DNA of 64,000 bases from Thermogemmata fonticola (GTDB taxonomy: Bacteria; Planctomycetota; Planctomycetia; Gemmatales; Gemmataceae): NCBI RefSeq assembly GCF_013694095.1, contig NZ_JACEFB010000004.1:161638-225637 (forward strand), given 5' to 3'. This document shows positions 27,099 through 36,257 of the stretch, one piece after another; position 1 is the first letter of the stretch, and the number at the start of each line of letters is the position of its first letter. A model generated the notes under the pieces. That model had not been told where the DNA came from and made no database searches. It was given only the letters and a program-made list of their open reading frames with translations. Position numbers and translations under genes: made by a program.

Positions 27099-28045
27099 AT
27101 GAGGCGAAGGAATGAAGCCGGTATGTCTCTGGTGGAACTGCTGGTGGCGATCGCCGTGATGGGGCTGCTGATTAGCCTGCTGCTACCGGCGGTGCAACAG
27201 GTGCGTCAAGCGGCGGCCCGCTTGCAAAGCCAAAACCATCTGCGTCAGCTCGGTCTGGCCTGCATGGGTACCAAGACGCGGAAGGGATGTTCCCGCCGGG
27301 GTATCAGTCCGGGCGCTGGGGCGGTCCGGCGGTGGCGGTCGATACCGCCCCGGGTTGGGGTTGGGCCGCTTTCCTCTTGCCGTATCTGGAACAGGAAGCC
27401 CTTCACCGGCAGATTCGCTGGGACTTGCCCTGCTGGGACCCAAGCCAGCTCCCCGCCGTGAGCCGAACCATTCCCGTCTTCCTCTGTCCCGCTGCGCCCA
27501 ACGCCGATCCCACGATGACGGTCCGCGATGCTTCTGGGGCCGCCCTGGCGGTGTTCGGGCGCTGTCACTATGTGGCCAACAACGGCCAGCCGGAATCCTG
27601 GGCTTATCCCTTAGCCGATCTGGGCCAACTGCCAGGAATCGGCCCCTTCTACCGCAATTCGCGCACGCGGATCGCCACCGTCCAGGATGGCCTGAGCAAC
27701 ACGGTCTTCCTCGGCGAACACACGACCATCAGCGACAAGACCTGGGTCGGCGTCGTCCCCGGTGCGGCAGTCTGCCCGCTGGACCCGCAGCGCTACCCCT
27801 TCACCGCCTGCGACAGAGCAGCGACCCTCGTGCTATGCCACAGCGGCCCGGCGGAAACGGAACCGGGCGTCATCCATCCCCCCAGTTTCCCCACCTGCCA
27901 TGTGTGCCAGATGTACGCCCCCTGGCCGGGAGGCAATGTCCTGCTCGGCGATGGCAGCGTGCGCTTCATTCCAACCTCGATCCACCTCGACACCTGGGCC
28001 GCTTTGTGCAGCATGCGCGCCGGCGACCTGCCGGGGGATTTCTGA
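27099..28045 (+). pseudogene. DUF1559 family gene interrupted by a one-base frameshift
   Basis: The N-terminal part reads [20 protein letters not shown] and [15 protein letters not shown], a good pseudopilin-like leader, up to RQLGLAC (codon ending at 27263). The following frame is nonsense, but the family reading resumes in another frame as [11 protein letters not shown] and runs to GGNVLLGDGSVRFI and the stop at 28045. Inserting one C after 27263 would give [16 protein letters not shown], exactly the family pattern, so one base is missing. Start ATG 27099 has GGGAGG eight bases upstream. Either the gene is freshly inactivated or the assembly lacks a base. If restored, it would encode about 315 residues. 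Confidence 0.85.
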
Positions 28046-28171
28046 CCCGAAGAGGCTTCCGAACCCAAGGACTTTTGAACCTGGAAACCCCAGCTCTCCG
28101 AACATCCCGTGAGCGCAGGGACAAGCTGATACGGATATCGACGTGTCATTCCCAGAAGGAGGCAAGCGGCG

Positions 28172-28534
28172 ATGGCAAAGCGAAGCGAAGCGGAGCGGCC
28201 CCGCCCCTGGCTTTGGGTGCTGCTCGGTGTGCTGGCAGTGGCCGCAGCGGTGGTCTGGTGGCCGGGATGCCGCAAGTATCCCCAGGTAACCAGCCCTGAA
28301 GCCCTGAGTCTGGCCCGGCGGCTGTACACCGCTTGCAACACCCGCCACGAAGGCCGCCTGACCGCTGTCGAAGCGGAGGTGGACCGCCTGGCCCAGCAGG
28401 GCATCCTCACGCCGCGGGAAGAGGAAGCCTTCCGCTTTATCGTGGGGCTGGCCCGCGCCGGCCAGTGGGAGCGCGCCGAGCGGGAAAGCTTCCGCCTCGC
28501 CGAGGATCAACTCCGGCCCGGGGCGCGCCGCTAA
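28172..28534 (+). CDS. Small N-terminally anchored protein, 120 residues
   Basis: AGAAGGAGG stands nine bases before ATG 28172. A basic N-terminus is followed by one membrane helix (WLWVLLGVLAVAAAVVWWPG, residues about 13-32). A mostly helical part of 85 residues follows, for example EAEVDRLAQQGILTPREEEA. I do not recognise a family. It follows the DUF1559 pseudogene by about 125 bases in the same direction; small anchored or lipid-modified proteins commonly follow DUF1559 genes in these bacteria. The Cys at the end of the helix is preceded by PG, which does not make a convincing lipobox. Confidence 0.7.
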   Translation: MAKRSEAERPRPWLWVLLGVLAVAAAVVWWPGCRKYPQVTSPEALSLARRLYTACNTRHEGRLTAVEAEVDRLAQQGILTPREEEAFRFIVGLARAGQWERAERESFRLAEDQLRPGARR

Positions 28535-28814
28535 GCTTATGGCCGTTGCAGGTGGAATGGTGGGCACTGAGCGTTTCTGCGACGCGCCGCCCCGCCAGTA
28601 ACACCCGAACAGCTAACGGCCTGAACAGCGAGGTGGCCGCAGCGAGGCGGGCACTACTTATGGACACGCCCCTGTCAGAGATGTCATCCGCCGTGCGCGA
28701 CCACCGCATGGACCCTGGCCGTAGGACCAGCACAAACCTCCTTCGGTCCCCCTCCTCCGCCGCGTGCTGGATTAATCGATGCTCTGATAGGAACATCCCA
28801 CGATGCCTGTCGAA

Positions 28815-29306
28815 TCAGCGGATGATCTGACAACGCGGCCAGGCTTTTTGCAGTTCCTGGACACCCGCAGCCGTGACTTGGGTGTTGCTCAGGTCCAGCC
28901 ATCGCAGGTTTTGGAGTTGGGTCAATTCCTTCAGGCCCACGTCGGTCCATTTCTTCAGGTCCGCGTCCGTGATTGCGGTGCCGCTCAGGTCTAGGCCGAA
29001 GGGCATGCGGGGATCGGGGAGCTTTTCTCTCGCGCCATCCTCTGGCCAAATCCTGAACCGAAACCGCGGCAGGTCCCCCGCTTTCGCCTCACGCTCTTCC
29101 ACGAACTGAATGAATCGATCTTCCGTGACGCGAAGCCAGCCCACTTGGGCACCCGCCGCACGCCATTACTTGACCACCTCCTCCGGCATGCGACGGAGTT
29201 TGTCTTTCTCCGCTGATTCACTGGATTGACCCAGATTTGGCCCCCCGCTTAGCAGCCACACAGCGGCCAGAGCGAACGCAATAGTGCTGCCAACCCGCCG
29301 CTTCAT
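28815..29306 (-). pseudogene. Leucine-rich-repeat protein gene interrupted by an in-frame TAA
   Basis: ATG 29306 opens a secreted protein (MKRRVGSTIAFALAAVWLLS) that stops after 46 codons at TAA (29168-29166). Without any shift the same frame continues WRAAGAQVGWLRVTEDRF and reaches an LRR-type C-terminus (LTQLQNLRWLDLSNTQVTAA) ending at 28815. Restored, it would be 163 residues: signal peptide, a charged helix, and two LRR units of the planctomycete type. The GTG at 29144 could start a leaderless fragment, but the continuity of frame across the stop shows a nonsense mutation. GGGGGCGAG lies before ATG 29306. Confidence 0.75.
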
Positions 29307-29513
29307 GGCTCGCCCCCAACTAAGATTTGCACGAGGAGAGGGAATTGACCCCTTCAGTGTAACCCTCCGTCATCATCCCTAACCAGCGAAAAAACGATCC
29401 TGGCGATCGCGGCGACTGTGACGGTCTGGTATCAGGGCGTCGGGGTGTCATGGCACAAGGGATGTCAGGACGAAGTGGAGGGAACCCATCCTACGGCCAG
29501 AGCGGCGGGGGGA

Positions 29514-30947
29514 TTAGGCCGAGCTGGACTCAGCCGGTGGCGGCTCTGGGGTGCGGCGCGGCGGCTGCAAGGCTTGCACCTGCTTCCAGATTGGGCCGTA
29601 CACCTCCTTGTCGAAGGGCGGGCAGCCCGTGGGAAACTGGCCCAAGGGATGCTGCTTGGCCCGCATCAGAGCAGTGCAGTAGCTGAAGGTGCGGCAGATG
29701 CGCTTGCGGTCGAGCCGGCCATGCTCGCGGAGCTGGCGGACCCAATCGGGTTGAGCCAGGGACAGCCGCCCTAATCCCACGCAGGTGACGCGCGCATCGC
29801 GGATGTTGGCTGCCCCCGCATAAGGGAAAAACTCCTGCAAGTAGCTGTAGCCCGTGCCGACCACGACCAGGTCGGGAAACGCCTGCTGCACCGCCGCGGT
29901 GAGACGGAAATGGCGATCGACTCCCACCAGCGGATGCTCCGGCGCCGGGTAGCCATCCGGCGGAGGATACTCAAACGGACGCCCGATATGCGGCTGGGCA
30001 TACGGATTGCCCATGCTGATGTTCACCAGCACCACGCCGAGCGCCCGCATCTGGCCGATCCACTCGATCGGTTCCCGCAGATCGGGCTGGAAGGGGTCGT
30101 CCAGATTCATGCCCCAGCCGTTAGCCAACGGCGTGGTGAAGGGCACAGGCTGGCCATTGGCTTGATAGGGGATGCCGTCATAAACGTTGATGCGGGTGGC
30201 GAGCAAGACGTGGGAAGGCAGAACGGCCCGGACCGCTTCGAGGACCAGGCGGATCAGGCGCGTGCGGTTTTCTAAGGAGCCGCCGAAGCGCCCCGGACGA
30301 TTGCGTGCGCCGAGCAACTCGCTGAAGAGATAGCGGTGGCATTGTTTGATGTCCAAAAAGTCGAAGCCCGCCTGAACGGCAAGGCGCGCGGCGGCCACAT
30401 ACGCATCCACCAGCCGGAGCAGGTCGTCATCACTTAAGAGCGGTGTCTCCGCGGTGACACCGTATCGCCCGACCAAGAGCGGGTCGTGGGTAGCCAGCAG
30501 AGGGCGGGGATAGCTGTAGCGGCCGGAGTGGGTCAGTTGCAGGCCGATGAGCAGATCGTTGTCGTTTTCCCCGGCCTGGCGGTGGGCCTGCCGGCAGGTG
30601 TCCACCAGGCGGGCGAAGTCCCCCACCGTCTGCTCGTTGAGCCACAATTGCCGAGGGGTGGCCCGGCTCTCCTGGACCACCGCGCACGCCTCGCCCCAGA
30701 TGAGTTTGGCTCCGCCAGCCCCGAAACGCTGGTAGCGGCGAAAGGTCAGTTCACCGGGCCGGCCGTCCAGCTCCCCGTCGCAGCCTTCCATCGGGTGGAT
30801 GCACCAGCGGTTGCCCAGCCGCCGCCCGGCGATCTCCAGCGGCTGCCACAGCGGCGCGAGGTCCTCGGAGAAGCGCAGGTCGATCCCCAAGCGGGCATTT
30901 TCCGCCTCGATGTCCGCTATCGTCTTGTAGTGGAAGAAGGTTGCCAT
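29514..30947 (-). CDS. NADH:flavin oxidoreductase (old yellow enzyme family)
   Basis: The 477-residue protein is an FMN-binding TIM barrel. Typical blocks are IHPMEGCDGELDG, GAKLIWGEACAV, GLQLTHSGRYS (with the substrate-binding His), and SELLGARNRPGRFGGSLENR. Family enzymes reduce enones or open related ring systems using NAD(P)H. The C-terminal 40 residues, ending in a Pro-rich tail, continue past the barrel; the large Fe-S/FAD domains of 2,4-dienoyl-CoA reductase are absent. Cys residues in VCRTFSYCTALMRAKQH-like sequence near the end recall the Cys cluster of that subfamily but are fewer. The start is ten bases after the MFS gene ends, so both are likely one operon. Confidence 0.85.
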   Translation of the reverse strand: MATFFHYKTIADIEAENARLGIDLRFSEDLAPLWQPLEIAGRRLGNRWCIHPMEGCDGELDGRPGELTFRRYQRFGAGGAKLIWGEACAVVQESRATPRQLWLNEQTVGDFARLVDTCRQAHRQAGENDNDLLIGLQLTHSGRYSYPRPLLATHDPLLVGRYGVTAETPLLSDDDLLRLVDAYVAAARLAVQAGFDFLDIKQCHRYLFSELLGARNRPGRFGGSLENRTRLIRLVLEAVRAVLPSHVLLATRINVYDGIPYQANGQPVPFTTPLANGWGMNLDDPFQPDLREPIEWIGQMRALGVVLVNISMGNPYAQPHIGRPFEYPPPDGYPAPEHPLVGVDRHFRLTAAVQQAFPDLVVVGTGYSYLQEFFPYAGAANIRDARVTCVGLGRLSLAQPDWVRQLREHGRLDRKRICRTFSYCTALMRAKQHPLGQFPTGCPPFDKEVYGPIWKQVQALQPPRRTPEPPPAESSSA

Positions 30948-30957
30948 AGGTGCCAAC

Positions 30958-32292
30958 TCACGCGCGGGACTGCCGGGAGGGTGCGAACCCAGTTGGAGAC
31001 ACACTAGAAGCCTGTCCTTCCCGGAACAAGGCGGCGAAGAGGAGCAGGATGGCCAGATACGCCAGCAACGGCCAGCGCCAGACGGCTTCCCAGTCGGTCC
31101 ACAGCTCGTGCCGGTGGGCCGCGACGATCATCCCCGCCAGCAGGTTGCCCGCCAGGATAGCCGGGCCATGAGCCAGAAAGGTCACCAGGGCTTGGGCGCC
31201 GGCTCGCAAGTGCGGCGGAGCTTGCCGATCCACATAATGCATTCCCACCAGTGTGTAAAAGGCATAGCTCCAGCCATGCATGGGCAAGGCGATGGCGACA
31301 ATCCCGGCCCGCCAGCCGCTGTAAAGCAAGGCATTGCGCAGGAGCCACCCCGCCAGACCCAGCAGCATCACCCGCTTCAAGCCCAGCCGGTGCAACAGCC
31401 ACGGTGTCACGGCCATGCAACCCATCTCGCACCACTGGGCCAGGGTCATGATTAGCTCCGGCGTCCACCGCCCCCACCTCCCCAGGTCCGCCTGCACTCC
31501 CAGGTCCGCCAGATAGCGGGAAGTGAAGACGGTGTAGAACTGATTCATCGCCCCGCCGACAAACAGCACCACCGCAAAGACCACCAGGGACCGCTGCGTG
31601 AACAATTGCACGGCAGGCAAACCGAGCACCTCGCGGATCGGCCGGCCATAACCCTTGGGAGGGGTATGGGGCAGACCCGGAGCGAGCAGGGCTAGCATCC
31701 CGGAAGCCACCGCCGCCACTCCCAACGGCTGCACCGACACCGGTTCCAAGAGCCAGCCCACTACGAAACCGGACACAATCCAGCCCAACGTCCCTGTCAA
31801 GCGCACATACCAGAAGGTCCCGGCGCGATCTTCCAGATTGCGGAAGCTGATGACGTTGGTCAGCGTTAGGGTGATCTGGCAACCGATGGCGTAACCAAGC
31901 AGACTGACAAACAGCAGGGTCAGAGTCGCCTCTGGTCCCGTGAGCGGAGAGATGCAGGCCCAAGCGGCCAGGGTCATGAGCACCGCCATGCCCGCGTGCG
32001 TGACGGCCAAGACACGTTCCACGGCGAACCAGCGATCCGCCAGCGGACCGACCAGGAGCGGCGCGGCCAAGGCCCCAAAGGCAAAGGTGCTGTAAACCAG
32101 GGCGACCTGGAACGGGTCAAATCCCAGCCCTCCCTCCGCCGTCGGGGCTTGCAAATAGCGCGTCAACGGAACGACCCACGCCCCCAGGCCGAAGTATTGT
32201 AAAAACATCATCCCCGCCAATTGCCAGGGAACGATCCAGCGGCGCCGGCCTGTACTCCCCGTTTCACCACTTCCCTGCCCTCCCGCATCCAC
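30958..32292 (-). CDS. MFS transporter, nucleoside:H+ symporter-like
   Basis: There are about twelve hydrophobic helices in 444 residues. FRNLEDRAGTFWYVRLTGTL resembles the NupG/XapB type of the major facilitator family, and LVGPLADRWF is a degenerate loop 2-3 motif. The substrate cannot be read from the sequence; nucleosides or sugars are likely. I prefer a GTG at 32292, because AAAGGAG lies eight bases upstream and the membrane part starts soon after. The frame also allows ATG 32370, which would add 26 basic residues. The oxidoreductase gene starts ten bases downstream, suggesting that the transported compound, or a derivative, is its substrate. It is divergent from dapL. Confidence 0.82.
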   Translation of the reverse strand: MDAGGQGSGETGSTGRRRWIVPWQLAGMMFLQYFGLGAWVVPLTRYLQAPTAEGGLGFDPFQVALVYSTFAFGALAAPLLVGPLADRWFAVERVLAVTHAGMAVLMTLAAWACISPLTGPEATLTLLFVSLLGYAIGCQITLTLTNVISFRNLEDRAGTFWYVRLTGTLGWIVSGFVVGWLLEPVSVQPLGVAAVASGMLALLAPGLPHTPPKGYGRPIREVLGLPAVQLFTQRSLVVFAVVLFVGGAMNQFYTVFTSRYLADLGVQADLGRWGRWTPELIMTLAQWCEMGCMAVTPWLLHRLGLKRVMLLGLAGWLLRNALLYSGWRAGIVAIALPMHGWSYAFYTLVGMHYVDRQAPPHLRAGAQALVTFLAHGPAILAGNLLAGMIVAAHRHELWTDWEAVWRWPLLAYLAILLLFAALFREGQASSVSPTGFAPSRQSRA

Positions 32293-32682
32293 CGGAGTTG
32301 CTCCTTTCCCTGATGGCCCCCGCCTGCTCCGCTTCCCCGCTTCCACCCCAGGGATTCCAACCGGGAACATTCCCCTGCCAGGGCGGGCGAGTGTTTCCTG
32401 TCCTGGGCCGCGAAGCCGCCTGAATCACGTTATACAAACCCCGTCGCTGCGGTAGGGGAGACCCCGCGGACGCCTCGTCACCGAGCAGGGCAGATTGCTA
32501 CAACAATTATTCCGGTTGATGGCGGGCTAGCCTCGGCCTGGCTGCGGGGGCGCGACCGGCTCCCCAGGAAGCCGAAATTGCGACCGACTTGAGGGGAGAA
32601 GGCTCGTGCCGCAGGGCAGTGACAGAGCCTGGTCCGGACCGGGCATCGACTTGGACAGTGATCTGCGAGGGAGTGACCCACC
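32293..32682. other. Divergent intergenic region (MFS transporter and dapL)
   Basis: There are about 390 bases (312 if the MFS protein starts at 32370). There is no credible gene, and no strong repeat or hairpin. GAGGGAG upstream of the dapL start at 32683 serves as its ribosome-binding site. Promoters must be here but are not evident. Confidence 0.4.
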
Positions 32683-33918
32683 ATGGCAGCAGACCCGTGG
32701 TTTCAGGATTTGTTTGCCGAACGGATCGGGGGGGCCAACTACGGCAAGGGGACGGAGATCTACAAATTCGAGAAGATCAAGCGAGCCAAGCGGAAGGTGC
32801 TAGCCGAGCATCCAGAGCGGCCGCTGCTGGATTTTGGCATCGGCGAGAATGACGACATGGCGGACCCGCGCATCCGCGAAGCGCTGGCCCGCGAAGCCAA
32901 CAAGCTGGAAAACCGCGGCTACGCCGACAACGGCATCATGGCCTATCGCGAAGCAGCGGCGGAGTTCATGGAGCGGCAATTCGGCGTCCGCCTTGATCCG
33001 ATGACAGAAATCTGCCACTGCATCGGTTCCAAACCGGCGTATGCCCTGCTGCCCGCTTGCTTCATCAACCCCGGCGATGTCACCCTCATGACGGTCCCCG
33101 GCTATCCCGTGGCGGGAACCTGGACCCGTTACTTCGGCGGGGAAGTCTACCGCCTACCGCTGTACGAGAAGAACGGCTTTTACCCTGAGCTGGACAGCAT
33201 CCCTGGCGACATCCTTCGCCGGGCCAAATTGCTTGTCCTCAATTACCCCAACAGCCCGACGGGCGCGGTGGCCAGCCGGGAGTTCTACCAGCGGGTCATC
33301 GATTTCGCCCACCGGCACCGCATCGTGGTCATCCAGGACGCCGCCCACATCCTGCTCACCTACAAAGGGGAACCCTTGAGCTTTCTCCAGGTGGACGGGG
33401 CCAAGGAGGTGGGCGTCGAAGTCCATTCCATGTCTAAGGGGTTCGACATGATCGGCTGGCGCCTGGGCTTCGTCGCGGGCCATCCCCGGATTGTGCAAGC
33501 CTACGCCGACGTCAAGGACAACACCGACAGCGGCCAATTCATGGCCATCCAGCATGCCGCCGCCCTGGCTTTGCGCACTCCTGATATTCCCCAGCGGATT
33601 CGTGCCAAGTATCGCCGCCGCCTGGAAAAACTGGTGGCCGCTTTGCAACAGGTCGGCTTCCGCTGCCAAATGCCCGGAGGCACTTACTTCCTCTACACCC
33701 CCGCTCCGATCGCCGCGGGAGAGCGCCGGTTCGCCACCGCCGAAGAGGCCGCCCACTTCCTCATCCAGGAACAAAGCATCTGCACCGTTCCGTGGGATGA
33801 TGCCGGGGCGTATCTCCGCTTCTCCGTCACCTATTTCGCACCCGATGAAACGGCGGAGGATGCCCTGATGGCCGAAACAGTACGGCGGCTTTCCACCCTC
33901 CGCCTGCAATTCGCCTGA
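32683..33918 (+). CDS. dapL: LL-diaminopimelate aminotransferase
   Basis: The 411-residue class I/II aminotransferase converts tetrahydrodipicolinate to LL-diaminopimelate in one step, feeding lysine and peptidoglycan synthesis. The N-terminal GGANYGKGTEIYKFEKIK and LLDFGIGENDDMADPR fit DapL. LVLNYPNSPTGAVAS and the PLP-binding Lys252 in SMSKGFDMIGWRLGF are fold-type I hallmarks. VKDNTDSGQFMAIQ matches the DapL substrate loop. Length matches the family (about 410). The gene stands alone on the plus strand, flanked by divergent and convergent neighbours, with its own ribosome-binding site. Possession of DapL agrees with a planctomycete and with the presence of peptidoglycan there. Confidence 0.88.
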   Translation: MAADPWFQDLFAERIGGANYGKGTEIYKFEKIKRAKRKVLAEHPERPLLDFGIGENDDMADPRIREALAREANKLENRGYADNGIMAYREAAAEFMERQFGVRLDPMTEICHCIGSKPAYALLPACFINPGDVTLMTVPGYPVAGTWTRYFGGEVYRLPLYEKNGFYPELDSIPGDILRRAKLLVLNYPNSPTGAVASREFYQRVIDFAHRHRIVVIQDAAHILLTYKGEPLSFLQVDGAKEVGVEVHSMSKGFDMIGWRLGFVAGHPRIVQAYADVKDNTDSGQFMAIQHAAALALRTPDIPQRIRAKYRRRLEKLVAALQQVGFRCQMPGGTYFLYTPAPIAAGERRFATAEEAAHFLIQEQSICTVPWDDAGAYLRFSVTYFAPDETAEDALMAETVRRLSTLRLQFA

Positions 33919-34126
33919 GCTGCGCTCCATTCGTCGGAGCTGCTCGCGCAGTTCCCAAGGCTTCGAGCCGCTCCGGCGGAGCTTTGGGGCATCCGAGCTT
34001 CAACGGTCCTCCCTGTCGAGTTCGCGCGGCGCGGCGAGTCGGCCTGGCGGCGCTCGGCGAGGGCATCCGGAGGGGCTACGGCAAGCAGCCCGGCAAAGGC
34101 CGTTGCTTTGAGAGAAAACCCGGTGC

Positions 34127-34834
34127 TTATCCGTGCGGCAGACGGCGAGGGCGGCGGCATTTCGGGGGACCGAGGACTTCCTGCAAAATCACCGCCAGCG
34201 CCAGCCCCTGTCCCGTCGAGAGCAGAGTTGTCAGGTTTTTGGCCAACGGGGTTTTCGGAACGGGGCGGGCACGGGGTGCGAAACGGGTGACTTGGGTGGC
34301 AGGAGCGCCGGTCTCGCCGCTGGGAGGCGTGGCCGCGGTCGCGGTGTAGGGCACAGCAACCGGAGGAGGGGGAGGAGGAGGCGGAGGCGGCGGAGTGGAA
34401 CGCGCTCCAAACTGGTCCGGCATCATCAGCTCAGCCCCGCCGGGCGCACGCGACGGCAGCGGCGGGGGAGGGGGAGGAGGCGGCGGAGGGGGCGGCGGCG
34501 GAGGGGGCGGAGACGCCAGAGGTTCCGCCACTCGGCGTGGGCGCGACGGTTTCTTCACCGGAACAACCACAGGTGCCGGCGGCGGTGTGGAGGGCTTGCG
34601 GGCATTTTCCTTTTTGCCGCGTAACCGATCCAACTCCGCCAGGAAGCGCTCCATCTCCTTTTGGCCGGAGGCGCCTCCTTCCTCTTCCCCAAGAACGGGG
34701 CGGGCGGGACGGGGACGCCCCATCTGCTGCTGGTGCTGCTGTTCCTGGAAATTGCTGAGCACCTTGGCGATCATCCCCACCACCGAGGATAGGACGATGA
34801 TCCCCACAATGATCCAGATGAGCGGTCCCCCCAT
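34127..34834 (-). CDS. Polyproline-rich membrane-anchored protein downstream of floA
   Basis: The 235-residue protein begins with a membrane helix (GGPLIWIIVGIIVLSSVVGM). A charged, Gln-rich helix follows. Two polyproline runs of 11-17 residues are separated by a short spacer. The C-terminal block is LAKNLTTLLSTGQGLALAVI followed by LQEVLGPPKCRR. That last block looks conserved, because it is not low-complexity. I do not recognise a named family. GAGGAG five bases before ATG 34834 sets the start; GTG 34840 is less likely. It follows floA by about 125 bases on the same strand, so it may belong to the same membrane-organising cluster. Long polyproline runs normally need elongation factor P. Confidence 0.75.
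   Translation of the reverse strand: MGGPLIWIIVGIIVLSSVVGMIAKVLSNFQEQQHQQQMGRPRPARPVLGEEEGGASGQKEMERFLAELDRLRGKKENARKPSTPPPAPVVVPVKKPSRPRRVAEPLASPPPPPPPPPPPPPPPPPLPSRAPGGAELMMPDQFGARSTPPPPPPPPPPPVAVPYTATAATPPSGETGAPATQVTRFAPRARPVPKTPLAKNLTTLLSTGQGLALAVILQEVLGPPKCRRPRRLPHG
34365..34512 (-). repeat. GGC/GGA simple-repeat tracts coding polyproline
   Basis: On the plus strand two dense G-rich stretches (about 34365-34393 and 34458-34512) consist of GGN triplets; the opposite strand reads them as CCN proline codons. They could form G-quadruplexes on the non-template strand and are prone to length change. Confidence 0.7.
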
Positions 34835-34959
34835 GATCACTCCTCAGTTTATGGTGACAATGGCGCGTCCTGGCGGAGCCGAAGCAGCCGGGGCGAGCGG
34901 CAGAGGCTTTCGAGCGGTCCCCCCTCACGGGAGCGGGCGGGACAGCACGACGCCCCGGT

Positions 34960-36045
34960 TCAACTGGCACGTCCCGGAGTGGCTTCACTGCCGCCGCCGG
35001 TCATGGCCGCGATGTTATTGCGCATCGCCGTGTCGGATTGCAGATTGCGTAGGGCATAATAATCCATGACGCCGAGGTGGCCGCGGAGGAAGGCTTCGGC
35101 AATCGCCTTGGGGATCAACGCCTCGGCTTCGACCACTTTGGCGCGGTTTTCTTCGACCAGGGCGCGCATTTCCTGTTCGCGAGCCACCGCCGCCGCCCGC
35201 CGCTTCTCCGCTTCCGCCTGGGCCACGCGCAGGTCCGCCGCTGCCTGGTCTGCTTGCAGCTTCGCCCCGATGTTCTCCCCCACCTCGATGTGGGCGATGT
35301 CAATCGACACGATCTCGAAGGCCGTCTGGGCATCTAGGGCATTGTGCAGCACGGTCTGGGAAATCATGCCGGGATTGGCCAGCACCTGGCGGTGATCATC
35401 GGCGGAACCAATGGCCTTGACGATGCCTTCCCCGACACGGGCAATGATTGTTTCCTCGGTGGCGCCGCCCACCAGGCGCTCCAGCTTGGTGCGGACCGTC
35501 ACGCGAGCCTTGGCCAAAAGCTGAATGCCGTTTTTGCACACGGCATCCAGGAACTGCTTTCCCTTGGACGGGTCCGGGCAGTCGATGACTTTGGGGTTGA
35601 CGCTAGTACGGACCGCTTCGAGGATGTCGCGGCCTGCCAGATCGATGGCCGCCGCCGTCTTCCAGGGCAGCTCCAGCCCGGCCTTGTGCGCCGCGATGAC
35701 CGCCGTGGCCGTCTTCGGCACATTCCCGCGGGCCAAATAGTGAGACTCCAAATCCTGCGTCGTGACTTTGACCCCGGCTTGCACCAGAGCGATCTTCTGC
35801 CGCACGATCATCGCATAGTCCACGTTCCGCAGCTTCATCCCGATCAGGGTTCCCATGCCAATGTCGGCCTTGGTGAGCAGCGCTTGAATCCACAAGCGGA
35901 TGAAGCTGAAGAACACGAACAGGAACACCAGGATGATCAGGACGGCCACGAAGGCCAGGACAATGAGGATCATGTTCCCCTGGCTGATCCCCTCACTGCC
36001 TGCTTTCTGTTGGGCGAACATGAGGAAGGAATGGAGTGTGTTCAT
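34960..36045 (-). CDS. floA: Flotillin-like protein FloA
   Basis: The 361-residue protein has one N-terminal membrane segment ([21 protein letters not shown], in shorter blocks, about residues 25-47). The SPFH domain follows, with [20 protein letters not shown] and [20 protein letters not shown] at its front, then an Ala/Glu-rich coiled-coil stretch ([20 protein letters not shown]). It matches bacterial FloA (YqfA) in length. FloA proteins form membrane foci that organise lipid domains and influence secretion and signalling. GGGAAG lies near the ATG at 36045. Upstream on the same strand are two NfeD genes, the usual partners of FloA; a polyproline protein gene lies downstream. Confidence 0.93.
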   Translation of the reverse strand: MNTLHSFLMFAQQKAGSEGISQGNMILIVLAFVAVLIILVFLFVFFSFIRLWIQALLTKADIGMGTLIGMKLRNVDYAMIVRQKIALVQAGVKVTTQDLESHYLARGNVPKTATAVIAAHKAGLELPWKTAAAIDLAGRDILEAVRTSVNPKVIDCPDPSKGKQFLDAVCKNGIQLLAKARVTVRTKLERLVGGATEETIIARVGEGIVKAIGSADDHRQVLANPGMISQTVLHNALDAQTAFEIVSIDIAHIEVGENIGAKLQADQAAADLRVAQAEAEKRRAAAVAREQEMRALVEENRAKVVEAEALIPKAIAEAFLRGHLGVMDYYALRNLQSDTAMRNNIAAMTGGGSEATPGRAS

Positions 36046-36257
36046 CGTCGGCTTCCCTTATATCGGATCGAGAGTTCTCTCCCTGAGAGCTTCGGAGCAC
36101 AGCGCAAGGAAGATGTTTCAGTGGCTTATATGCAGTTGTTCGTGATCTCGTGATATTCCTTTTAGCGAAGATCGGGGTATTGGTCGAGACTCTCCCTGTT
36201 CGGCGCAGGTCGGTTTCCAAGCCGAGGTTCGGGGTCCCAAGGCGGCTCCTCTGCCTA

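Noticed and set aside
34365-34512. G-rich tract as a non-coding regulatory element
   Set aside because: It is explained by proline codons of a gene with a clear start; a quadruplex remains possible but not shown.
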